Made by a program: the position numbers and the translations under genes. From Hymenolepis diminuta (taxonomy: Eukaryota > Platyhelminthes > Cestoda > Cyclophyllidea > Hymenolepididae): a DNA stretch of 64,000 nt. The notes below the pieces were generated by a model. The model ran no database searches and was not told where the DNA came from. It saw only the letters and a list, made by a program, of their open reading frames with translations. The stretch is taken from assembly GCA_900708905.1 (NCBI GenBank), contig CAADRB010000039.1, positions 1,193,599 to 1,257,598 of the forward strand. Reading direction: 5' to 3'. Below, piece after piece: positions 22,955 through 34,700 of the stretch. Position 1 is the stretch's first letter. Each line of letters starts with the position of its first letter.

Positions 22955-25900
22955 GATATTTTAATTCTTACAAATTTTTTTTGGTAGAGATATTCTATTA
23001 GAAATTTCAGACAATTAACTCCCTTTAATGACCCTATCATGAAATCATTCAATTTCATTATATTGGAACATTAAAAGCTAGAAGTTAATAAAGAATGGTC
23101 TTCAAACTATTCATATTGGACTTTATTAAAGTCAGACGTTTTGACTTACCCTAGAGAAGAAGCCAATTGTTGTCTGGATGAGTCTCTTCATTAGATCAAG
23201 GGTAATGACTTTCAGTTGAAACGTCCAGAAAGGATGTCAAGTTTGGTAATCTCCTTATCAAAAGATATGAGCTGTATTAAATTGTGCTAGTAGTTATTTC
23301 ATTCTCTATATTCGCAAAGATGAAGTGATAATTTGTGCCACATATTTAATCAGCATACTCATTACCGTTATCTTTCTCCCCTAAAATTAACTTTTGACGC
23401 CAATTATAAGGACATATTTCCGCATAATTAGACTAAATTGGCAATTTTTTGAGGCAGTCATTAAGGTAGTCTCGTATCAGCACATTATCGGGTTCAGATT
23501 ATCTGTTTAATCTCTGTTGCGACTCCAATTTACGACTTAGCGTCCTAGTGGATGCATCCTGTGTTTATGTCGAGCATCTCGGCTTAATTAGTCAGTAAGT
23601 CTCCATTTCAAATCTGTTTTATCAAGAGAAGAAGATCTGTTTACGGCAAATAAAAATCGTTTAGTTTCAGTTGGATTTTATATTTCGAAATTCCTGATCT
23701 TATTTTCATCTGTATTATCCGGTGAAATTATAACTTTATGTGTAAATAGAATAAACGTTGTTCTGTCAGTACCAAAGAGTGGGTAGCTATAGCTCTGAGA
23801 AAATTATTAGGAAAAAAGTAGGTAGATTTGGTCCATGGGATTCTAGATTTTTACCTCTTCACTTCTCCGTTCAAAATAATATGTGCGGCCGTTTTTCGAA
23901 GGATCCTTTTAGAAATTCACATTGAATCTAATGCCAATGTTGAGGATGACATTCTGATATGTAGCGTTTCAAACACCCGTGTTTTTTAAATACATACACC
24001 AGCGAATTCGGACACTAGAAGTCCCGAGAAATACTGATCCCGGGGACTGCTTTCTACTTTGTCAACATTCACATAAAGTTAACAGCTTCGTAATTCACTG
24101 TTTTCGATCAAATTCACTTGGGGTGAGGATTTACGTTTTTGGAGAAAGAGGTCAGTCACGAAAGCCATTAAGCATTATTTCTCTGATTTTTCACTTTTCT
24201 GCTTGCTAGTTTTGAGACGGGTGTTTTCTCGGCATTATCGCCTGAAATAAATAGCCTATCACTACCCCCTCGTCCTTCCTCCTTAAACTCCTATATTTTC
24301 CCATCCACATCTTGGGAGAAATCGAATGAGAATGAATACCATTCGCAAGAACAAAACTTATCTAATGAGGATAAACTTAAATTCACAATCCATTGTCTCA
24401 AACTTACTTGCCAACTTATGTGCCGATCATCTTAAACCGATACGTAGCCTTCCATAGTTAGTTGGAGTGAATGTAACAATTTATTTCATAATCTTATCGT
24501 AGTACCTCTTAAGTTATTGACTGGCTGCAAAATTTTCATATGACATTTACTAACTGATAAAGTCTGCGACTTCGGTGTAAGAGGTTTCGAGTATAACTTC
24601 CACTATGGATCGTCGAAGAAACATATTCACCATTAATTTTGCAGTGGTAGGTGGAAAATATCAAGAATTTGAAACCTATATTTTAATAATAATTCCTTTT
24701 TTTCATCAATAATTCCCAAGTGTCAGATTAGCTTCAAGGTACATTTATATATTTGGTGACTATTCCAACGATTATACCCTAATTCAAAATAAGGTGAATG
24801 GGGATTAGTTGACACAATGGGGAAAACGTCAAAATTTAGTGAAATAATTTTAATAACTCTAATGAATATCAAAACCTGTGCTCATCAGAGCCGTGCTTAC
24901 CACAAAATGTGCAAAACAGATCCAAGCTCAAAACGAGCGTACACAACGGTGGGGATGGTGTTGAAAGCATGGAATTAATTTCAAATAACAGTACTTTGTG
25001 TTCTACTGAACATAAATAATAAGACAGCTTTGTGGTAGAGACCTCAGAAATCGAAAATAGTCTGATTTAGTGCAGCCTTCTGTGGTGAGATTTTGGCGTG
25101 ATCGATTTTCAACCTGGAAGTTCGAGGATTATTTGATTTATAACAAAATTTCAATATTCAGAATGTGAATTGGCTGGAAAATTTCTACACAGATATCATC
25201 TCAAAAATTAGATATTAAGTATCGAGAACTATTCAGAAAGACTCAGATTGAACAATTCCTAACTAGGTAACGCCTTTGTACACTGAGGGGAATGTAATTG
25301 TTTGGACAGAAAAAGGTATGCGATTGACGGTACCGGGAGTCGACTCTACTTCGGCTGCCGTGTTTCAGAATGAGTTTGTTATATGTGGTCGTGTATTTGG
25401 CTTTAAACCGTTTTCACATTTTAAAAAGGTTTTTTGAAATAGAAATTTCTCTGTACACTTGTGTATCAAATGAACTTTGGACCGTCTATTTTAAAAAATA
25501 AATATTTATTTCTTGATACCGCTTGTCCTCCAAAAAGGCTTCCTATAGTAACTTGACTGATTTTCGGCTTATCTTACTGAGAGCTGAAATTACCTTAAAA
25601 TGACTGCTATCTTCATTGACCGACTTAGTTCTGAATATCTCGATACCACAGTATAAATAAGTTGAGAATGGAAACGAGTGGCAATGAGAGGTTGGGAGCA
25701 AATGAATTAGCCAACCCAATTCTTGATATTAGGTAGTCACTGGAACACTGATCTGAAGTACTAACTGCGCTCATCATGCTCTCAGTAATTTCTACGAATC
25801 AGGTGCAGATTACGAGGACGGTTTACCTAAAAATTAGCTAACCATACGTTTAGAGACAATGAACTTCAATACCTCGTTGACTAATTGCCGAATTTCTCAC

Positions 25901-26639
25901 ATAACTCTAAGGAAATAGGGATAGGATATATATCTTCTTTTGTTAAAAAGTAGCCACAGTAGAGAGGAACCGGTTTGATGCAAGAGTGGGGAGAGTTAGT
26001 CCATGGGATTTGGGATAATTGCTTTACATCTTCTCAGCCTGAAGGATGAGTGATTCTCCTTTGCGTGGGCTCATCGCAATAACCTATGAACTAAATATTT
26101 CCTCAATAGTTAGAATGGGGGACTTTTTGTGTTGTATATTTTGTTAATTAACTTCGCCGTTTATTCAAATTCAAGAAATATGCTATTATAAAACAGAACC
26201 AATCTAGCAACAAATGTAGCGGTTTACAAATACCACTCTCAACTGCAATCGTTATTATTAGGTAGAGTTAGAGAACTTTATTCTTAGAACAATTTTGAAA
26301 AGAACCACTTAAAGTAAATCGTTGGTAACAGTTTAATATCAAATGATGACCGACAGCGGAGTGGAGTACCAAAGTCTAGTACTTTAATTTATCTGAAGGG
26401 ACGCATTCGGAATATAATAATAAATCTAATTATTTTCACTGAAAGTTTTATGCAGTACTGACCAATATATTTAAATGGATGATGAAATCACACTGCCCGG
26501 ATTTGGACTGTGAGCATTTGAGATTTTTAGATTGTAGTCTAAAGTAGCTCAAATTCCAGCAGCAACGCAACTTTAAGAACCGGATTTAAATTGAGTACAA
26601 TAGCCGTTTTGAGTGAGAAGACCAAGAGGTAAGTAGGAT
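22955..26639. other. gene desert, nothing supported
   Basis: Only short open frames (the longest is 76 codons at 23979-24209) without motifs or splice partners. Long homopolymer-rich AT sequence. Confidence 0.45.
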
Positions 26640-26760
26640 CACGTGTATATTTGACAATTGAGAGTGAATGGGAGGGGAAAGAAGGAAGGAGTAGAGATAA
26701 GGGGGAAAAGGGGGAGGGGTGTCAGTGCTGAGCAAGGGTAACCTGGGTTGTAGAAACAAG
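26640..26760 (-). repeat. dispersed repeat fragment related to 5433-5650
   Basis: GTGTATATTTGACAATTGAG, GAATGGGAGGGG, a purine tract, then CAGTGCTGAGCAAGG parallels 5535-5640. A GCATAAAGGG motif follows at about 26845, also found at 16663 and 48996. Confidence 0.35.
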
Positions 26761-27699
26761 TGAAAAAAGGTACATTTAGAAGTCGTACCCTCATTGACGA
26801 GTAGTTAGCAATTAGGACAGAGGTATGAATCAGTAGGCGCGCAATGCATAAAGGGACCGAGGAGACCTATGGGTCAGACAGCGCGGCACAACAAGTTACC
26901 CTCCGATCTTTTTTCTTAAAGCTGGGGCTTTTTAGGCTACTGTGAAACCCATAGACCAGTCACAATGATGTTTAAATAGGCCGTACAGCTGATGGCTTGG
27001 TTTTAGACCAATTCGGACTTTTATCTAATCGGGACTCCATGACCAGAAAGTATTCAATGCATATTTACAAATGAATTCTTCATTCTCGTTTGAGGGATGA
27101 TTTTGAAGGACGAGTGAATATTAAATACGCAATTTAGAATTCGAATTAAAATAATTGAAAAGATATTTTCCATTGAGAGAACGAATGGTTAAGGTAAAGA
27201 AGGACTTCAATCAAAAATTATTATCAGATAGTGAAAAATGACCACCAATACAAAATGAGGGAAAATTGTAAAGATATAATTCTTTTCGGTTTGATAAATT
27301 CGAAACCAATAAACAGCGAACAGCGATAAGGGAGAGAGGTGAGACATGCAGTCACAATAGAATTTCTATCGAATTACAAAACCAGAAATGCCTTAGTTTA
27401 TCTGATAGTACGGAATTTGATATATTGATATCGCAATATAAATCATAATATAAATATATAAAGGTGGTGTTCACTCTTTTCCCTGTTCATTCAATACAAA
27501 GTATAGTCATAACAAACGCTAGCTGAGATACTGCCGAAAACCTGTACAGCATGCACTCAGACTTGGATTTCTATCTGTGGATATCACAGAATATCTCGGC
27601 CACTTGTTTGTTTATAGAAATTATCTTTTAGCAACATGAAGATGTTAAATAAGTTCATCCTATTTGCAAGAGGAGAGGGCCACTCGTATTAGCAAGTTA
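26761..27699. other. no gene recognised
   Basis: AT-rich sequence with short AT runs near 27430-27470. Nothing is supported. Confidence 0.4.
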
Positions 27700-28249
27700 A
27701 GACTTAGATCACTATCGATGATCAACAAAGATTATGGAGGCAAAGGAGTCAGTAAAGATGTTACTTAAATGAGAAGCAGCAGAGAGAAAAAATGAAAGCT
27801 TTAAAAGCATGGACGAGATGAGTTGCAGATAAAGAGGAACTGATAGGAGGAGTTGAAGACCAGCGAACAGGGTAGATGTGTGATAGAACTGAGAACGTAA
27901 AATCAAGGCTAGAATCGCATCTGAGAGTAGGGGGCTATGTACTGAAGTCACTAAATAGAAGAGAGGCAGAGGATTTAGTTAAGATAATACTATCAGAGAG
28001 AGATAGAGAGAAGGCTACACAGTAGCCAGTTGGAGGAGCTATATGTAGAGAGAAGCTAACTGAAAGGCCTGACCGTAGGAGTTGACCGGCAGAAGTTAGG
28101 GAAGAGAAGGCCATAATGTATGTGGTAGGAATGAAGAGATGTTTAGGGTCCGTCCAGAGGAGACAATTGTAATGGTTAAAGGACAATATAAAAATCCAAC
28201 TGTTGAGGTGAGGTCAAACGCATGGCCATTAGGTAGTTAAAAGAAAGGT
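27700..28249. repeat. purine-rich degenerate repeat block ending at an assembly gap
   Basis: About 550 nt are strongly biased to A and G on the plus strand, with many GAGAGA/AGGAG runs. Two minus-strand open frames (27712-27951 and 27935-28186) are Ser/Leu-rich and follow from this bias. It resembles the purine-rich strand of the other repeat fragments. It stops directly at the Ns, which suggests a repeat-caused assembly break. Confidence 0.35.
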
Positions 28250-28260
28250 NNNNNNNNNNN
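28250..28260. other. assembly gap (11 Ns)
   Basis: Eleven Ns, presumably a placeholder whose true length is unknown. Confidence 0.95.
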
Positions 28261-29450
28261 AGTGGAAGTATTGTCAGATTATCACTCGCGTCTTCGTATC
28301 AGTTTCAGAAGACATGCTGACCGGTGCATGGCGAAAAGATCCTGCTGATGGATAGCGATTTTGATAATCATCAAACTTTCTAGAAAACATCAACTCAGTC
28401 AATTAATCAGCCATCAATAACTCCTGGAATTTTTATAGGAAAATAATTCTTGAATCAAACATTTTAAATGAACAAGCATTACGAGTATATATGGGCGAAC
28501 AATTTTCAAAGGTCGTTACAATTGTCAAAAGACAGCATGAGAATCCAGCTGGGTGTTTAGGACTAAAAGAATGCCTAAGTTCTTTATAACAACGGTTATA
28601 ATCTTCCATGTGGTTCGATGGACAAGTAAATGTTTCCTTGACAATAGGCTCATGTCGATTGATAGCGGTTCCGATAATGTGATATTCTTTATTTTCCATG
28701 TTTAAATCCTGCTTCTTTTAATTCCCTTTTTATCGGAACAAATTTATTTAAATTGTGGTTGTAGATGGTGCATTATATAAAACGATATACCGATACAAAG
28801 ATGTGTGCCCTATTTTGATATGGTCGTCTTGTATTGTGGTATTGTTGGGCGGTATTTGTAACTAGTGCAGTTTCATAGGGTATCTAAGAGTTGGTTATAG
28901 TATTCTACGACGAAGAACAGATCACGACGGGTCCATACATGCAAAAGTACTTTATTTAATTCAATACATTTTAAAATTGAGAAAGTTGATAATTCTGCTC
29001 CTTGAAATACCTGCCAATTACGCCATGTAACAGGTGGTTGCCATCGCAATTTCCTTCGAGATTAGGCAATTCAGTATTTCATGAAATCTTTTTCTTTTAA
29101 TTTCAAACTTACTTTGTAACAAGAATCCCGATTTTCAATTATATTTTCTTTTCTATTATGTGAATTCATAGTCCTTTATCAAGGTGTGGAACATATTTAA
29201 TAATGGGTGGTACTCCGCTTCAGAACAAACGTCATGAAGCAATATTATCCGTTTCAAAATGCACTATCATGAAAAACCGATAAAAATTATGATATTTTGA
29301 CGCCTTTAGGTTTCGCTCCACCCTTTATTTATTCCTCGCTTATCGTAAACTGAAATATGAGATTCAGAACTGCTAAGTGGAGATTTCTAAAGGCAAAACG
29401 GAGCTTGCGAAATGTGACTACTGAAACTTATCAGTCGAATACAGAGTACC
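28261..29450. other. no gene recognised
   Basis: A minus-strand open frame at 28433-28699 (88 codons) is Cys-containing, but I recognise no family and no splice partner. Confidence 0.35.
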
Positions 29451-30619
29451 TAAGGTATCTGAGGTCACTTATATTTTTGTAATTTAATCTAACTTGATAA
29501 TAATTAATGTATTTTTATATCAGAAAGTCATATGACTGATGAATGAGCTGTCACGAGGAAAAGAAAACAGCATTTTCAACGCCCTGCTGACTCACTCACA
29601 ACACCTCAGTTTGTCAGAAGAGTGCACGACATGGTCGACGAAAATCCTGGGAAGTCAATGCGCAACATCTTGCCAAGCACCTTCTAGTGTCTGAAGGAAC
29701 TACAATACATAAGGAATGTTGTACATCAACACCTCGGTGGATACTAATCATACGTTCTCAGATGAGGTCGTCCATTTATGTGGACAAAAACAACTCAAGA
29801 GAATCGTTGAATGCATGCAAAATGACTCTTAAACAAATTGAAGCACACGAAAGAACAGAAGTGTCTTTGATTTTCCTCCGACCTAACATACTTCCATCAG
29901 GATGAAAAGGTTAATCGAAGAAACGATAGGTGGGTATGTACAAGCGAACTCATCGAAATTCCAACTGTTGTACATGTGCACGAAGTCTCCAACAACACTG
30001 ACGCTCTTCGGTGATGTAAGCAGTGAGGGATAGGCACATCATGACCCCTCCATTTTTCCACAAGGCTTTAGTGTCAATGCGGACACAGATGCTTATGTGG
30101 ACACTCTTCAAACCACTGGTGTTGAGGCGCCTTCGATAGACAATGTAGTCAATGGAGAAAGATCCTATGTCTTCCAGCAGTTTGGCTCCTTCCCATGAAG
30201 CTCTCAAAACCCACGATTGCATAGATGGCTGAGCATTTTCATTATCATGTCACACCAAACTCATGGCCATCTACTTCAACTCACCACACCTTAATCCTTT
30301 GCACTATTACCTGTGGGGTGGGGCATGATTGAAAAGGAAGTTAATGAGCATCTCCATAACACCAAATCCTCCTCCCTTATGAAAGCAATAGGCTAAGCAG
30401 TAGAGACCACATCAACAAAGACCACTTCATCAAAGCTTGCAATCAGTCGCTTTCGGACTCGAACTGAGTCCGTGATAGGAGTCGAAGGAGGATATATAGA
30501 ATAAGATCTAGGTTGATATTATGTTTATTTGTTTTGTTACCAGTCTATTGTAGGTCTAAACCATTAACAGTTTTATTTTCTGTTTTTTAAAATTGCGTTA
30601 AGTGTCCTCAGATGCCTTA
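29451..30619 (+). mobile_element. mariner-type DNA transposon, dead copy 1
   Basis: The terminal inverted repeats are AAGGTATCTGAGGTCACTTA (29453 on) and, on the other strand from 30617, AAGGCATCTGAGGACACTTA. TA dinucleotides flank them at 29451-29452 and 30618-30619, the mariner target. Between them is a transposase relic broken by frameshifts and stops. It still reads FVRRVHDMVDENPGKSMRNI, then DEKVNRRNDRW, a block around YYLWG, and RFRTRTESVIGVEGGYIE near 30500, the classic mariner ending. Two of the three catalytic Asp positions are not recoverable by eye (for example HLNPLHYY in place of a DLNPLDYY-type motif). About 146 bp covering the expected start and helix-turn-helix are missing relative to copy 2. 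It cannot move on its own. Antisense and short sense open frames inside it are not genes. Confidence 0.9.
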
Positions 30620-31768
30620 CACACCTGTATAACTACAAAAGGAATTTTCTCACGCTACCGAAAATACATCCCAGTTCTTAACTTGAATTAAATATAAAAA
30701 CATTTCTTCACATTCAGCAAGCAATAATACGAAAGCTAATCTTTCTTTGTGTATTATTTACGAATGGTGGCTCTGAGTTAGTACCAGTCCAGCCAAATCT
30801 GGTTTCAATTATTGAATAAAGATATGGTAGAATTGGTGCCTATCTTAAAGCTGCTTTGTTCTATACAAGTATTTATACTTTCTGACACATTTAATAGTTC
30901 TGCTGTTGATAATTTCCAGCCATGTTCCTTGTTTACTAATTTCGCCTTACCTCACGTCTTAAAGAATTTATGTATACATATATAACTCATAATTACAAAA
31001 CCATCAAAGTGATTGGCAGATGCATATCTTTACGATTTAGAATATAGCAGTGCTTTAAATACTGATAAGATAATTTGGCAAATACACTTTGCATTATCTT
31101 ATGTGCTAATATGCATCCATGTAGGTTATTCGAATAACATGTCTCATATAATACGTGCAAAATTTTTACTTTTACTTTCGTGCGTATACGCCTTAAAGTT
31201 TTAAATTTTACGATGTTCATTTCATTTAAGGTATTTCATTATATTAAGCACTAATAATGTCTGATTTCGCACGCCTTACATCTTGCAAAATAAAAATACT
31301 TCACTTAGTTCTTCATCCGTAGGAATATAATTGCCAATGGTAGAATCTTCACAAGACGGAGTTATGAGGACAGGGCATATTTGAATGAGATGAAATCACC
31401 TCTCACTTTTCCGACCGGGTAGTCATAAGTAGCATGTAACTAGAACACTCGCTGTTCTGCTTTATTGGATTTGAAGCGACCATCAGAAAGACCTATGTGC
31501 AATTTTATCATGCCTATTAGGATAATATTTTATTTAGCTCCAGCATTACAAGAGATTTATTTAAATCTATCAATATCTTTGCGCAAGACAGCAAAATAAA
31601 ATTTTTATGTATAACCATAAAAGTTGGATGAAAATCGTTTGCTTTGGCTTTGTGCGAATATATATCAGAATTTAGATGCTTCAGTGAAGGACAACCTTGC
31701 AGCGCCTTATTTGCCTTCATATATGATCTATTTTTAACCTTGTTGCTCGAATTCACCAGAGTTAATTT
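30620..31768. other. intergenic DNA between mariner copy 1 and VPS11
   Basis: AT-rich, no supported gene. The VPS11 promoter should lie in the 3' part, but I see no clear core element. A minus-strand open frame at 31517-31756 has no recognised family. Confidence 0.4.
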
Positions 31769-34700
31769 ATGACGTTTGTAAGTCCTTCCATTTTAAAAGT
31801 ATAATCTTGGCAGTTTATTATTTAATATTATGGTAATATTTTGTATTGTATTTTTTTATCGCATTCAGTCTCGCCGTTTTGCTCTTTTCGACAAAGTTCA
31901 ATTAGAGGTTGGGGAAAATGTGCGCGCTTTTCAGGTACTTTGTATAGAATTTTTTCCGTTAAAGTAACCAATTTTGACATCTTATATTTGATTTTTTTGT
32001 TACCGTTCAGGAGCTTCCGGTAACATGTGCAAGCAGTGGAGGCGGTTATTTATGGATTGGAGATGCGGATGGTTTTATGCATTGCCTTGATTCCACGTTC
32101 TCTTTTGCCTCTTTTCGTGCACATAATGGTGGCTCAGTGCGTCTTTGCCATCCAGCCCCCGGGGCAGAATCTCGTCTTTTGGCAACTATCGGTCTCTCAA
32201 GGGATGAGACGACAAAGGTCGTCGAGGAACGGTTATGTGTCTGGAATATCAATAAGTGGCCTTTACCATCTAAATCTTCCTCTCCTGTATGCTGCCGAAA
32301 TATCAAGACTGTCGTCTCTGGCAGTGGTAGCAATCTCGGCGAAGTTGTAGCGCTTGAGGTGTCTTCCACTCTGGATATCGTGATTTTAGGACATGCAGGT
32401 GGGATGGTTCAGCTCATCAAAGGAGATATTTCCTCAGATCGGTGCGTTAATTAACTTTTAAGGTTATAGTTTTGGACGACTGTCTTATTTTCTTACAATT
32501 TTTTATTATAGACACGCTAAGAGAATTATCCTGTATGATTTTAAGAGCCCAGTGACTAATTTATATTACGTGCCAGCGAGCTCATCACAACCTGCTACCA
32601 AGAAGAGTCAAGTGAGTGAATTTTTGCGAGGAACAACCGGTCGTGGATCGGATTTGGCCTTGGCTGAAATACCAGACAATGGATCCGTTTCTTCTGCTCA
32701 CAGTAATTCCTCCGGATCGTCTATGAATGCCTACCTCTATGCTGCGTCTGAGAGTAAATTAGTTAGTATTATGCTGGGAAAGAAGGACGAACCTATCAAA
32801 TCTGTAAGTTACTGCTCTTTTTTGGTACTTTTTGAGATTTCGTTTTCACATATGGGTCCTCCATTTCGATTTCGTAAAAGAATCACGGTCGTGAGTTTCA
32901 AACCCATGATCATCACATTCTTAAATCCAATGCATTGAAGATGTTGTCTTCAGTAGTTTAAAATTTGTTCTTATTACAGTTCATAAAATAGATCCTTTTC
33001 TTTCCTTTGTCTGAAGAAATATTCAGTTTCATGTTATTTTTAGTTTTGCAGATGTTTCCAGTTATTGATTTTAGCTGCTCCTTTATTTAATGAAGGGGGG
33101 TTGAATTGCTATCATTATTGTCTTTCAAATTTTAGGCAATAAGATTAGAACGTGAAAATCTTTATTAAGGTGGACTAGAAAGTGATGTCTGATACAGAGT
33201 TAGTAAAGAACAATTGCAGTTGTTTATAGTATATTTAGTTTAACTTTAACACCATTAGCACCCGAACAAGGTCAGGTCAGATTAATGGTTTTACATAAAG
33301 AATATCCAAGTCCCGAAATCTGTGGATTTTAACGTATTACATTAACATAAGCCACCACAAAATTCTTGAATTAGTTCTCATCTTGATCTTTCCATTTTTT
33401 GGTCGACGCATTTTGTGCTTACATAGAATGCGTAGAATTCGAATTATAATTCCTTTGATAGGCCAAAAGGATTAATTAGGAACAGAATCCGGACTGAAAT
33501 CAGTCAAAGTATGGAAGACAGACTCTTTGGATATATATATATATATATAAACCTGAACAGGTTCCCTAGCTCCGTGTTTTTTAATTTAAGGTACCACTAA
33601 ATCCAATCTATGCTGAAGGATATTCCCTTATAAAGCTAATAATCTTTCTAAATGCGAACAGGATACAACTACCTTTTCCTCTATTTCTCCTTATGATAGT
33701 CCAATAAATCCACACTCTCCATTCAAATCTTGGTTTTCTGATTCGGAAGAGAGAGAAGCAAGGTGGTGTTTAAAGTTTGGTAGTAGAGACTACTCCGTCT
33801 GAAGAGCGACATCTAACAATAGTGCAGGCGTATGAATGAACATGTTTGAAGGAATGCCGCTAATTAACGCACACAAAAAATTCCTATTGTTATTTTAGGT
33901 TTTATATAATAATAAATATGTTTGTCAGATTTATATGTTTGCCTTTGACCCAACCACTACACCTTTAAGATATTCTTGATAAAGACATATTGGAGTGAAT
34001 TTTTGTTTTAATTGTTCAAATAAGTAGTCAGAGATGTTAACTAGTCATAACAAGTGTAATATGCTCTGGTAGCCTAGAGACGTTTGTAAGTTCAAAGATG
34101 TTGGGTTCGGGGGTCTTATAGTTTTTGGGTAAAATTGGTCAAGAGTGATACATTAAAATCTGACTTTTTCATCAAATAAGCTGTAATGTCCTCTGCCCAT
34201 GTTGAATGTCGAAAGCGGCTTTATTCTATGCCAACTGTTAGTTTCTATTGCAGTATGGCAATATGCATTTACCGAGGTGATTTCTTGTTCGCATTCTAGA
34301 TGAAAACACCTTGATTTTTCATTCACGAAGTCCTATAACCCATCTGTCATATCTAAATGCGTTTATAATTCTCCTATAACCGTTCCGTTTCATTACACGG
34401 GTCCTTGTCCAAGTGACTCATAAATTGCCCTTGTATTTCCACTCGCATTCATACGCACGGTACACACTCACACGTTCGTTTGTCACTGACCGGCTCCTGC
34501 GCTTCCTTCCCATCTCTGTTCTTCATCTCTCTTGCCTGAATCCTCATCGTGGTTTGTTAAATACGTTTTGGCCTAGTATGGTGTTCTGCTTTAAAACTGT
34601 CCTTGCTGTTGTTAGGTATTGGCTATAGTGTTGGCTTCTACAATCAGGATCTGATTCATTAGTTCCTATAATTTGGTAACTCCTAAACTGGTAACCTCGG

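Noticed and set aside
29950..30222. 90-codon open frame on minus, with an identical 90-codon frame at 45670-45942, as a duplicated novel gene
   Set aside because: Both lie antisense to the mariner transposase relic; the identity comes from the two transposon copies.
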